Below, in pieces: positions 1-7,942 of a DNA stretch of 64,000 nt (its first letter is position 1; each line of letters begins with the position of its first letter). A model generated the notes under the pieces. The model was not told the origin of the DNA and ran no database searches. It worked only from the letters and a program-made list of their open reading frames with translations. The stretch is taken from NCBI RefSeq assembly GCF_002051585.1, contig NZ_MZGX01000015.1, positions 62,001 through 126,000 on the forward strand, written 5' to 3'. The stretch is from Ruminiclostridium hungatei. Lineage in GTDB: Bacteria; Bacillota; Clostridia; Acetivibrionales; DSM-1351. Made by a program: the position numbers and the translations under genes.

Positions 1-1242
1 GATGATAAAAATGCCGGAAAGGGCAGGGCATGGGCAGAAATCAGAATGGAAAACCTTCGGAATAATGTAGAGCAGTTCAGAAGCATATTGCCGCAAGGCT
101 GCAGAATAATGGCCGTGGTTAAGGCAAATGCTTATGGACATGGAGATGTGGAAATGGCTGCGGGTTTAAACAAGCTGGACGTAAATGCCTTTGCGGTTGC
201 TACAGTGGAGGAAGGCGCAAGATTAAGAAGGAAAGGCATTACCGGAGAAATTCTTATTTTGGGCTATACCTTTCCGGAAGAGTTTTCACTCCTTAAAAGC
301 TATAGCCTTACACAGACGGTGATTGATTCGGACTACGCTGCAATGCTGAACTCCTATGGGGGAAAAATAAGAGTGCATGTTAAGATTGATACCGGAATGC
401 ACAGGCTGGGAGTCAATTCAAAGGATATTGACGGCTTGTTGAGCATATACAACTGCAAAAATCTCGCCATCAATGGCACCTTTACCCACCTGAGCTCCTG
501 TGACAGCCTCTTGCAGGAAGATGTGGACTTTACCTTAAGGCAGATAGAGCAGTTTTATAAAACCTTGTACAAGCTGAAGCAGGTTGGTATCAATCCGGGA
601 AGGGTGCACCTGCAAAGCAGCTATGGAGTTTTGAATTACCCGTATCTGAAATGCGATTATGCCAGGGTCGGAATAGCACTTTACGGTGTATTGAGCGATA
701 AAAACCATGTTACCAGGGTTTCGCCCTGTCTGTCTCCTGTGCTTTCCATTAAAGCCAGGGTGGTATTGACAAAGAAAATTGAAGAAGGTGATAAGGTAGG
801 CTATGGCCGGGAGTACACCGCAGGCGGGAAAATGACAATAGCGGTTGTAGCAATAGGCTACGGTGACGGCATACCCCGCAATCTGTCCGCCGGAAAAGGG
901 CATGTGCTTATAAGGGGTGAGAAGGCACGGATTATTGGCAGGATATGTATGGATCAAATGATGGTGGATGTCAGCAATATACCCCGGGTTGTGCAGGGGG
1001 ATATTGCCACTGTAATCGGAGGAGACGGCAGAGAGAGCATAAGTGCCGAGAGTGTTGCTGCCTGTTCTGGAACACTTACCAATGAATTATTGTCCAGGCT
1101 GGGTCAGAGGATAGTGAGGATGGTAACCGGAGATCCCATATTCAAAGAGAATAGAGTCTTTACCCCTGAATTGAAAAAATTTTATGAAACTGCCAGGTTC
1201 TCCATAAAATCTCCACATTTTTTTAGTATGCTTCATAAGTAA
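1..1242 (+). CDS. alr: Alanine racemase, 5' end cut by the window
   Basis: PLP-dependent racemase that interconverts L- and D-alanine for peptidoglycan. The reading frame is open from base 1: residues RAWAEIR precede the first in-window ATG at 46 and match the usual alanine racemase N-terminus (TWAEI), so the true start lies upstream and the ATG at 46 is internal. The PLP-lysine motif VVKANAYGHG is present, followed by the TIM-barrel part and the C-terminal beta domain with VGYGREY and ICMDQMMVDV, which carries residues of the partner active site. It reads to a normal stop with no frameshift. A small membrane-protein gene follows 38 bases later, probably in the same transcript. Confidence 0.95.
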   Translation, partial: DDKNAGKGRAWAEIRMENLRNNVEQFRSILPQGCRIMAVVKANAYGHGDVEMAAGLNKLDVNAFAVATVEEGARLRRKGITGEILILGYTFPEEFSLLKSYSLTQTVIDSDYAAMLNSYGGKIRVHVKIDTGMHRLGVNSKDIDGLLSIYNCKNLAINGTFTHLSSCDSLLQEDVDFTLRQIEQFYKTLYKLKQVGINPGRVHLQSSYGVLNYPYLKCDYARVGIALYGVLSDKNHVTRVSPCLSPVLSIKARVVLTKKIEEGDKVGYGREYTAGGKMTIAVVAIGYGDGIPRNLSAGKGHVLIRGEKARIIGRICMDQMMVDVSNIPRVVQGDIATVIGGDGRESISAESVAACSGTLTNELLSRLGQRIVRMVTGDPIFKENRVFTPELKKFYETARFSIKSPHFFSMLHK

Positions 1243-1280
1243 ATTAAAAAAATTTTGAATTCAGAGATGAGGAGAAACGT

Positions 1281-1760
1281 ATGCAAAACATGATGACTCA
1301 TTACATGGAGCTTTTAGCTTCAAATCAGCCCTGGAATCTGATTTTGTTTATGGCCATTCCGGTTATATTGGCGGAAACAATAGCAGTATCAGAGCTTGCA
1401 ATACTATTTACGAGAAATCTTACTGGAGGTTTGAGAAAGCTTAATAAGGCTGCCAGTATTATTGTGGGACTGTATTTTACAGGAGTATTTGTTTATCTGT
1501 TTATTAATGCCGTTATACCCTTGACCATGAATGGAGAGTGGAGAGGTTTTGCAGATGTTGTTGCCGTGGGTTTCTACCTTTCGGGAATAATTCCGCTGCT
1601 GGGAATGGCCTTATTGGACATGGGTATAATCTGCAGAAAAAGAAATGAGCTGGCAAAACTGAAGCTTCACGCAACCTTTGTGGGTATATTTCTGGTAGTT
1701 GCTCATATTGCCATGATTTTTGGAATGATTGACCCATCCCTGTTCATAATGGAAATGTAA
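1281..1760 (+). CDS. Small integral membrane protein of unknown function
   Basis: 159 residues with about four hydrophobic helices (roughly 18-40, 58-78, 92-115 and 130-155). A good ribosome site (GAGGAG) lies before the ATG. I do not recognise a functional family with confidence; it may belong to one of the clostridial membrane DUF families (DUF6803 is a guess). It follows alr closely and ends before a strong bidirectional terminator, so it probably rides on the alr transcript. There is no signal peptide with a cleavage site and no catalytic motif. No function is proposed. Confidence 0.75.
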   Translation: MQNMMTHYMELLASNQPWNLILFMAIPVILAETIAVSELAILFTRNLTGGLRKLNKAASIIVGLYFTGVFVYLFINAVIPLTMNGEWRGFADVVAVGFYLSGIIPLLGMALLDMGIICRKRNELAKLKLHATFVGIFLVVAHIAMIFGMIDPSLFIMEM

Positions 1761-1842
1761 GCTGAATTATATAAAAACCTTCTTTACAGCAATAATTGAT
1801 ATATTAACTTAGGCAGGCATTATGGTCTTTTGTGAGACTATG

Positions 1843-1901
1843 AAAAAAAGCGGTCTGACTCCTGGAGCGACAGTACCAACAGGAGTTAGACCGCTTTTTT
1901 T
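1843..1901. terminator. Bidirectional rho-independent terminator
   Basis: An A-run, then a stem of about 16 bp (AGCGGTCTGACTCCTG pairing with CAGGAGTTAGACCGCT, one G-U pair), then a T-run. Because it is flanked by A and T tracts it can end transcription from both sides: the alr operon from the left and the leftward nucleotidyltransferase gene from the right. Confidence 0.9.
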
Positions 1902-1971
1902 GTGCTGTGCTGCACACCATCCGGTTCATATACCAGGGTGATGGAAATTTTTTACAGAGTCCTTATAGTGC

Positions 1972-3630
1972 TTACTGCAAGGTCAGCTCTCCGTACCAGT
2001 CAACATCCCACCAATTGTCATCCTTACCGGCCCAGGTCAAACGTGTTTTTCTTTTCTCAGTAAGGGCATCGCAGAGATTAACGGCGATATTGAATCTGAG
2101 TTTTTTCCCCTTGGCGGGGGAAATGTCAAGATAGCCCCAGGGAATAGCTGCAGACAGTTCATAACCGTCACTATGTATGGAAATATTGTACTTGATAATA
2201 TCCGGGGGTATCAAAGCAACGGTTTTTCCGTTGATTATGGATACACTTGCATTTTCTGTAACTACCGGAGCAAAAATCATTTGACGGTAGGAAATGCTTG
2301 AACCGTTGGTTATTAAAAGCTCAACTCCGTCCTGGTCACTGAAAGCTGAAACACTGCCTTTAAAAACATTATTGCTTTTATACACTCTGATGTGAAAATG
2401 CAAGGATTCCTCATCCCAGAACAGTCCGCCTTTTGCACTGCCCTCAGAACTCGACCGGGGCTTATCCCCGCATGAAACATAGGTTCCGTATATATTATCG
2501 GTTTTTTCAGAAAACTCATCTATTACGAACAGGCCATTTTGGTCGGAAGCTTCAATATCTGTAATATGCGGGCAGTAAAAAGGCTGCTTTTCTATGCCCT
2601 CTGAGGGAGTCATCTTTTCCATGATATGTTCAAAATCATTGTACAGGATATCTTTAGCGGTTAACTGATGTATAAGTTTGGAGCATAGCTTTTTAGCCGA
2701 GTGAGACATATCGGTTCCTTTTAAAATCAATTCACTTAGGAAATCCCCTGGAATTCTATGAGGATAAATACTGTCAAAAAGATAAACGGAAAATGCCAGG
2801 TAAATGCAAATATGTGATTTGTCCGCCCGCTCCAGTATACTGTTCCAGGATATGCAAGGGCCGTATTTGTCAAGCAGCAGTGCCATATCATGAAGGTTTT
2901 GGAGATTGAAGGCTTCACATGACTTGCCGATACAATAGCAGTTAAATGCAACAACAAAGTGCTCATAGAAATGAAGCAGCAGAAACATCAGGTTATCGTT
3001 AAGCTCCAATAAATGAATGGTATGTCCGCCTTCAAGCCTTGCAACAGCTCTTGCAATAAGTCCGGAGGTATCAACTTTGGCTACGGCGGCCTGGGTCATA
3101 TTCAAATGCAATTCCAGAAAAACCAGGGCTTTCTTGCCGCCTATGATTGCCGGTTTGGCAAATTCCTCATGTTTCATGATTTTTAATCCGTCTATATTTT
3201 TCTCAACAGAGTTCCAGGGCTGGAAGCCATAGTCTTTGGAAAAGGGCTGGTACCCCATTTTGCGCAAGATATCCAGCGTGGGAAGGAGGCTGTTGCCATC
3301 AATCAGAATATCAATATCTGCGGATTGTCTCGTTTCTATTTTATCGTATATATCCCGGCCCAGAAAAAGACCTTTGAGGACAATTACCTTTATGCCTGCC
3401 TGTTCTGCGGCATCCCAGATATTAAAAAGCTCTTCCTCAAAAACCTTATTTTTTGCCTTCTGTAAGGCCATCCTTGCACATGACCTCAAATATTCGGTTT
3501 GGTCAAGCTTTTTAACGGTATCGGAAAGGATTGTTCCCAATTCAAATTTGCCTATATCCGTAAGCAACCGGATATTATCACTTGCATTACTTATGAGAAA
3601 ATTTTCAAGTTCCTGTATTGCAGAATTCAT
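1972..3630 (-). CDS. Nucleotidyltransferase-fold protein fused to a CBM9-like domain
   Basis: 552 residues. The N-terminal half resembles the uncharacterised nucleotidyltransferase family (PF14907 type) common in peptide-maturation clusters: KG at 86-87, then RQSADIDIL at 101-109, carrying the DxD metal-binding acids. From about residue 385 the sequence looks like a family 9 carbohydrate-binding/DOMON-like domain (LFWDEESLHFHIRVY, later DGVELLI, then YELSAAIPW and RFNIAVN). No signal peptide is seen, so a sugar-binding role outside the cell is doubtful. A ribosome site (AAGGGAGA) lies just before the ATG. It is on the strand opposite to the peptide operon and probably belongs to the same locus. 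Its substrate is unknown; the fusion itself is inferred from motif patterns. Confidence 0.75.
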   Translation of the reverse strand: MNSAIQELENFLISNASDNIRLLTDIGKFELGTILSDTVKKLDQTEYLRSCARMALQKAKNKVFEEELFNIWDAAEQAGIKVIVLKGLFLGRDIYDKIETRQSADIDILIDGNSLLPTLDILRKMGYQPFSKDYGFQPWNSVEKNIDGLKIMKHEEFAKPAIIGGKKALVFLELHLNMTQAAVAKVDTSGLIARAVARLEGGHTIHLLELNDNLMFLLLHFYEHFVVAFNCYCIGKSCEAFNLQNLHDMALLLDKYGPCISWNSILERADKSHICIYLAFSVYLFDSIYPHRIPGDFLSELILKGTDMSHSAKKLCSKLIHQLTAKDILYNDFEHIMEKMTPSEGIEKQPFYCPHITDIEASDQNGLFVIDEFSEKTDNIYGTYVSCGDKPRSSSEGSAKGGLFWDEESLHFHIRVYKSNNVFKGSVSAFSDQDGVELLITNGSSISYRQMIFAPVVTENASVSIINGKTVALIPPDIIKYNISIHSDGYELSAAIPWGYLDISPAKGKKLRFNIAVNLCDALTEKRKTRLTWAGKDDNWWDVDWYGELTLQ

Positions 3631-3770
3631 AGAGTCTCCCTTCTGTAAGAAACAACAGTATTATTTAAGAGATCTGAATGTATAAGGCATTTTTAACAGA
3701 CATTTTTCAGGTAAGCATGCAGGAATACGTATATTGCCAATATGGAAATATATTAACATTTAATTAAATA

Positions 3771-5168
3771 TTATACAATAATGGAATCGGAAGCAAGCTT
3801 AATCAACTCATATTTTGAATTAATTTCAAGCTTGTGATAAATATTTCTTATATGAGTTTTAACTGTATTTTCACTGATTTTCTCGTTATAAGAAATACTG
3901 CGTACGGACATTCCATCCAACAGCATTTTTACTATAGACTTTTCTTTTTTTGTAAGAACTGAAAAAACATGAGGTTCCCGGAGTTCCTTTGTGTGCTTGA
4001 ACTCATCCTGGTGTATTTGGGAAAACAGCTCTTCGCAGCTTCTCATTTCTGATGGGACAGAGTCCATAATATTTTTATGAAGCATAGTGTAGGTATCAGT
4101 AATCAACTGACTGCCGGATAAGAAAAAGTCATAGCACTGCCTGGCCGGATTGTACCTGTATGTAATGGAATTGCCGTTTTCCTTCAGAACAAAATTGAAA
4201 TCAGATAATTTCACATATTCCTGGGTTTTAATGAATATAACTTCAAGCCTGCTGCTTTTTATAGTACTGTAAAGAAATTGCAAATGCTCTAAACAGAGCT
4301 TTTTATCTACAAAAACATGTCTATCCTCAAAAAACTCAATCCCACAATATTTTATTTTTTCATCACAGGACAAGGAATTCATAAGATCTGTAAATATAAC
4401 TACATTGTGCCTGAATTTTGCAATATTTTTTGTAAGTTGCTTAAAACCGGCGGTATAGGCAGATAACCTCTCTTTTTGAACAGCCCTGGTCAAATTCAGG
4501 CTTTCCAGTACTTTTTCATAAACGGAGGGAGGCATCATGAGAGCTGTCAAAGTATTAAAGCATGCAAAGTAGCTGCCAGGAAGCTTTTTGAGGTTTGAAA
4601 GCTCCAAAAAATAGTCAAAATTGCAAAAGTCGGACAGAGCATTTATTGGTATACTGTTTTGTTTCATAAGATAAAAAACCTTCTGATAGGAGCAGACAAT
4701 TTCCTTTCGTCTGAAGAAAAAGGTTACGGAATCCTCCATACTGCCTGATTCAATGGAAAATACACATACCCTGTTTTCAATCAGAAACAGGGTTATTTTG
4801 GGCTGATTCGGCTTATAATTATTTAAAACGTGGCCCTCAACTTTTCCTGACAAATATATAGGAACCCAGTAATTTATTATGTACACCAAATTTGAAACGC
4901 TGCGGTCAAAGCTGTGCAGCACAGTTGCCTTTCTCACCTTTTCAAGGGATTTAATAAAATAATCTCTTGAGGCTTCAAGAAAAGCATTATCCTGACTTAG
5001 CCACAATAAATCAGAGCTGCTTGTAATCAAGATATCCTCCTGCCCGGAAGCTTGTGATATTTCATCAAGAAACATTTTAAATGCCTGCCTTCTTCCGGCA
5101 ACCCCTTTGAAAAGGCTTATATCCCCAGATTGAGAGTCTATCAAATTTTCACGTGTATAGTTATGCAT
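3771..5168 (-). CDS. LuxR-type transcriptional regulator of the first peptide locus
   Basis: About 465 residues. The last ~65 form a LuxR/FixJ helix-turn-helix (LTKKEKSIVKMLLDGMSVRS, then ISENTVKTHIRNIYHKL), the best-conserved part. The rest has no receiver, ATPase or other domain I can name and may sense a ligand or a partner. The ATG at 5168 has a GGTGG just upstream; an in-frame ATG at 5180 has no visible ribosome site. The gene is divergent from the beta-repeat peptide gene, with about 310 bases between them, the usual place for a pathway regulator. The nucleotidyltransferase gene follows it on the same strand 140 bases away. Confidence 0.8.
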   Translation of the reverse strand: MHNYTRENLIDSQSGDISLFKGVAGRRQAFKMFLDEISQASGQEDILITSSSDLLWLSQDNAFLEASRDYFIKSLEKVRKATVLHSFDRSVSNLVYIINYWVPIYLSGKVEGHVLNNYKPNQPKITLFLIENRVCVFSIESGSMEDSVTFFFRRKEIVCSYQKVFYLMKQNSIPINALSDFCNFDYFLELSNLKKLPGSYFACFNTLTALMMPPSVYEKVLESLNLTRAVQKERLSAYTAGFKQLTKNIAKFRHNVVIFTDLMNSLSCDEKIKYCGIEFFEDRHVFVDKKLCLEHLQFLYSTIKSSRLEVIFIKTQEYVKLSDFNFVLKENGNSITYRYNPARQCYDFFLSGSQLITDTYTMLHKNIMDSVPSEMRSCEELFSQIHQDEFKHTKELREPHVFSVLTKKEKSIVKMLLDGMSVRSISYNEKISENTVKTHIRNIYHKLEINSKYELIKLASDSIIV

Positions 5169-5180
5169 ATATACCACCAT

Positions 5181-5482
5181 AATACAAAAATGTTAATTTT
5201 ATTATAATTAAAAAAAGTATTACATTCAATCAATAAAAATACTTATTTGTGATTATATACAAAAACAATATACAAAAAGTATAATAATTCCAGGAATACA
5301 TATATTTTTCAGGAGCAGCAGTAATATGCCAATAAGCATGCAAATTAAAGTTTTAATGTCATTTTTTAGTCATGGCCGATGACCTGGCAATTTATTCAAG
5401 GCCATCAGTCAAAAAGTTTTCAGGATTTTAAGCTGAACCAGCGTCCTAATTACCAATTTGAAAATTGAAAGGAGTATGTACG
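5181..5482. promoter_or_regulatory. Divergent control region of the first peptide locus
   Basis: AT-rich, about 300 bases. On the plus strand a TATAAT lies at 5280-5285 without a convincing -35 box, as expected for an activator-dependent promoter. A possible 18-codon leader peptide (5326-5382) has AGGAG ten bases before its ATG. Its end overlaps two competing hairpins: GTCAT/ATGAC (5369-5383) and ATGGCC/GGCCAT (5372-5377 with 5400-5405). This resembles an attenuator but is only a reading of the bases. The peptide gene has its own AAAGGAG at 5468-5474. Confidence 0.4.
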
Positions 5483-5932
5483 ATGACTTATTTAAAACCT
5501 TTGATAAAAAGCTTTTCAGAAAATGAACTTCAGAACTCCATAATTGCTTCCGCATCCTGGGGAGGAGGAGGCAGCAGCTTCAGCGGCTCATATGATTTCG
5601 GAAGTTTTCAGATAAGCGGCAGCGGAAGTGCATCCAACACAGGCAGCCTTAGTTTCAGCGGTCAGGCACAATATAATTTCAGTGACAGCGGAAATCTTAA
5701 TTTCAACTATGGTGCAACTGTTGGCAATGATCTCAGCTTATCAAACCAATCATATAATCTGGGCGGGCAATATAATTATAATGACAGCCTGTCTTTTAAC
5801 GCTCAGTACAATTTAACAAATCAATCAGCTACTGTAGGCGCACAATATAATATTAACGAAAATACATCCATTAATATTAATTACAATTCGGGAAATCAAT
5901 CGGTCAATGCAGGAGTCAGTATTAAATTCTAG
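5483..5932 (+). CDS. Gly/Ser/Asn-rich beta-repeat peptide, candidate precursor or exported structural protein
   Basis: 149 residues. The ATG at 5483 sits 8 bases after AAAGGAG; an upstream in-frame TTG (5465) overlaps that site and is unlikely. Residues 1-22 look like a leader (MTYLKPLIKSFSENELQNSI, then IASAS) ahead of a WGGGGSS stretch. The rest is poor in charge and rich in G, S, N, Q and Y, with no cysteine. It holds three QYN-starting units of alternating hydrophobic and polar residues, typical of beta-hairpins, and ends in VSIKF. There is no classical Sec signal. It is first in a run with PqqD-like, HPr-kinase-like, S26 peptidase and ABC exporter genes, so I infer it is their substrate. 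It could instead be an amyloid-like or surface-fibre subunit. I do not recognise its family. Confidence 0.7.
   Translation: MTYLKPLIKSFSENELQNSIIASASWGGGGSSFSGSYDFGSFQISGSGSASNTGSLSFSGQAQYNFSDSGNLNFNYGATVGNDLSLSNQSYNLGGQYNYNDSLSFNAQYNLTNQSATVGAQYNINENTSININYNSGNQSVNAGVSIKF
5669..5929 (+). repeat. Three imperfect coding repeats, 25-33 residues each
   Basis: Units start with QYN at 5669, 5768 and 5843. The last two follow the pattern QYN-x-N-[DE]-x(1,2)-S-[FI]-N-x-x-YN-x(2)-NQS-x(3)-GA; the first is longer (33 residues) and looser. Each unit would give two short beta strands. The DNA copies have diverged, so this is an old protein-level repeat rather than a recent tandem duplication. Confidence 0.7.
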
Positions 5933-6046
5933 AACTGTTTGATTAAAAAAATGACTTTATTTAAGCTTTGGTTTGCATGCTTGCATATCTAGTAAAAATT
6001 GCAATATTTAAGTCCGAAACAGAATGTATAAGGCATGCTGTGAATA

Positions 6047-6087
6047 AAGTCAATTGCTGCCGGCTGTGAGCCGGCAGCAATTGACTT
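6047..6087 (+). promoter_or_regulatory. Perfect 19-bp hairpin between the peptide gene and the processing genes
   Basis: Bases 6047-6065 and 6069-6087 are exact reverse complements with a GTG loop. No T-run follows, so it is not a standard terminator. It lies 115 bases after the peptide stop and just before the ribosome site of the S26 peptidase gene. A likely job is partial termination, RNase processing or 3'-end protection that keeps peptide mRNA more abundant than processing-enzyme mRNA. Confidence 0.75.
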
Positions 6088-6112
6088 ACAGTAAAAGGAG
6101 CAGGATTAGTAA

Positions 6113-6703
6113 ATGCTGGAATACGAAAACAAACAAACCATGATAGACCTGCTGAAAATGAGAAAAAAGCTGAATATTCCCACATGGATAACCTCCTGGG
6201 GCTATAGCATGCTTCCGCTGATTTTTAATGGTAGCAAGGTATGGATTACTCCTCCGGCAAAGGAGGTCAGGCCCGGAACTGTGCTGGTTTTTGAGGTTGA
6301 AGGCAATTTATTGATACATAGGCTTGTAAAAATTATAAGAAAAGATGGAAAGGTACTGTACCAGACTAAGGGCGATAACGTGTTTTACCGTGATATAATG
6401 ATCGACGCTGTAAATATTCTGGGGATTGTAAAGAGAATAAAAAGAAAGGAAAGCAAACGGGAAATTCTCCTTAGACAGAATACTGTGCTTTCCAGGCTGA
6501 TTTCCATAATATCCTACAGAGAACATAAGATACATGTGTTAACATATGACTGCACCAAATATAAAAAATATTTTATTGATGCATTAAAATACTTTTTTAA
6601 AATGGTCATATGGCTTCTTTCATATATTGAACTGGCATTATTGATGGGTTTTAACCGGCTGACACCTGAAATGGGCGGGTTAAAAAGTAAAAAAGGAGTG
6701 TGA
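6113..6703 (+). CDS. SipW-type (S26) signal-peptidase-like protein
   Basis: 196 residues. It carries the S26 signature of the ER/SipW type: GYSMLP with Ser32 as nucleophile, IHRLV with His69 as base, and TKGDN at 85-89. There is no N-terminal membrane anchor; one hydrophobic segment lies near the C-terminus (about 160-178), followed by a short basic tail. AAGGAG lies 12 bases before the ATG. S26 enzymes cut leader or signal peptides at the membrane. Since neither exporter of this locus shows a C39 peptidase domain, this protein is the best candidate to remove the peptide leader (inference). Confidence 0.8.
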   Translation: MLEYENKQTMIDLLKMRKKLNIPTWITSWGYSMLPLIFNGSKVWITPPAKEVRPGTVLVFEVEGNLLIHRLVKIIRKDGKVLYQTKGDNVFYRDIMIDAVNILGIVKRIKRKESKREILLRQNTVLSRLISIISYREHKIHVLTYDCTKYKKYFIDALKYFFKMVIWLLSYIELALLMGFNRLTPEMGGLKSKKGV

Positions 6704-6724
6704 GATTTTAACGTGGAGGTTAAT

Positions 6725-7018
6725 ATGAGCTTCAGTAAAGCTGCAAAAATATTGAAATGCACCGATGTAGAGGAGTATACACTTGAGGACGGAAATCTTG
6801 TGCTGTTTAAAAGAAATCCGGAATATACCCATGTTTTAAATGAAACTGCTGCTTTCATATGGAACGAATGCCATATGAAAAGCTTTGATGAAACAGTTGC
6901 AGCGCTTGCTGCTGCGCTGATGGAACTGGAAATAGGCATGGACGAGCTTGTTTCCGATTGTGAAGAGCTTTTTGAAGATATGCTGAACAAGGGCTTGATT
7001 ACTCTTGGTGAACAGTGA
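6725..7018 (+). CDS. PqqD-like peptide chaperone
   Basis: 97 residues from the ATG at 6725, which has GGAGG five bases upstream; an in-frame GTG at 6713 overlaps that site. It shows the PqqD signature LNETAAFIW (38-46) and an acidic helical C-terminus. PqqD-like proteins bind RiPP leader peptides and present them to modifying enzymes. Here no radical SAM or cyclase gene is nearby; the partners are an HPr-kinase-like protein and exporters, so the modification served is unknown. The stop codon overlaps the ribosome site of the next gene, which suggests translational coupling. Confidence 0.85.
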   Translation: MSFSKAAKILKCTDVEEYTLEDGNLVLFKRNPEYTHVLNETAAFIWNECHMKSFDETVAALAAALMELEIGMDELVSDCEELFEDMLNKGLITLGEQ

Positions 7019-7025
7019 GGTAAAA

Positions 7026-7910
7026 ATGAAGCAATTCTATACTGAAAGGTATTTGTCACATAAAAGTATCGGCTGGTTTATTTGTATTAAAAATTATGTG
7101 GAAGAGCTTGATACTACAATTGCTTTTATGTTTAAAATGTTTGAGGAGAAAGAAATTAATGGAGGCATTACCGGCTTCAGGGGCAGCTTCTATCTGCAAT
7201 ACGAAGATGAAAAAGGAATCCGATTGAGCTTTGAAGATAATAAAATAGCGTACTCCTGTAATCCTGGCATAATTCTTGGAGCATTGTATGAGGCGGCTTT
7301 CCTGCCTGTATTTTTGGAAAAACCCCAATGGTGGTATATGCATGGAGGGGCGGTAAGCCTGAACAGAAAAGCGGTAATTATGACCGGAACCACCCATGCG
7401 GGAAAAACCACCATGATATCTACCATGTGTTCAAAAGGCTGCTTATATCTTTCAGATGACATTGTTCCGGTGAGTGTGGACAATTATTATGTGACCTCCT
7501 TTCCCCATCCCATTACCTCAAGAAATATTTACAATATGGATGCTGAAACTCTGAGGGCGTATTTTGATATATCAAGACTGAAAATGCTTGGAAAAAACAA
7601 GCTCGCTCCAAATGGAGATGAGAAATTCATCATGAATCCTAAAAGCTATGTAGATACAGGTGAAGAAATCCCAATGGCAGCCATAGTCATTCTTAAAAGA
7701 AAAACAGGGGGTTTTACCGGGGTAGGCATGAAAAGGCTGGATTCCATGGAAGCCTTTATCAGTTTGCTTTTAAATTCAAGAAATCCGGAATGTATGGAGA
7801 AAAACAGGAGTACTGCTGCCGGAATTTTAAAAAAATGCCCGGTTTATGAAATTGAATATGCTGAAAGCTCAGAGGCGGCCCCCTATCTTTTGGAGCTGTT
7901 AAGTAATTAA
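7026..7910 (+). CDS. HPr-kinase-like (SerK-type) protein
   Basis: 294 residues from the ATG at 7026, with GAGG six bases upstream inside the end of the PqqD-like gene. It has a P-loop (GTTHAGKTT, about 121-129) and LSDDIVPV with the paired acids at 144-145, as in HPr kinase/phosphorylase C-terminal domains. It lacks the N-terminal domain of true HprK, so it is not the carbon-catabolite enzyme. In lasso-peptide and related clusters such proteins phosphorylate the precursor or act in an unclear supporting step. Phosphorylation of a Ser in the Ser-rich substrate upstream is a reasonable guess, not shown. Confidence 0.8.
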   Translation: MKQFYTERYLSHKSIGWFICIKNYVEELDTTIAFMFKMFEEKEINGGITGFRGSFYLQYEDEKGIRLSFEDNKIAYSCNPGIILGALYEAAFLPVFLEKPQWWYMHGGAVSLNRKAVIMTGTTHAGKTTMISTMCSKGCLYLSDDIVPVSVDNYYVTSFPHPITSRNIYNMDAETLRAYFDISRLKMLGKNKLAPNGDEKFIMNPKSYVDTGEEIPMAAIVILKRKTGGFTGVGMKRLDSMEAFISLLLNSRNPECMEKNRSTAAGILKKCPVYEIEYAESSEAAPYLLELLSN

Positions 7911-7942
7911 GCATTGGCACCGGATTAGCAGGAGCTTATTTT

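Noticed and set aside
46-1242. alr starting at the ATG at 46
   Set aside because: The frame is open upstream and encodes the conserved WAEI region, so the gene begins outside the window.
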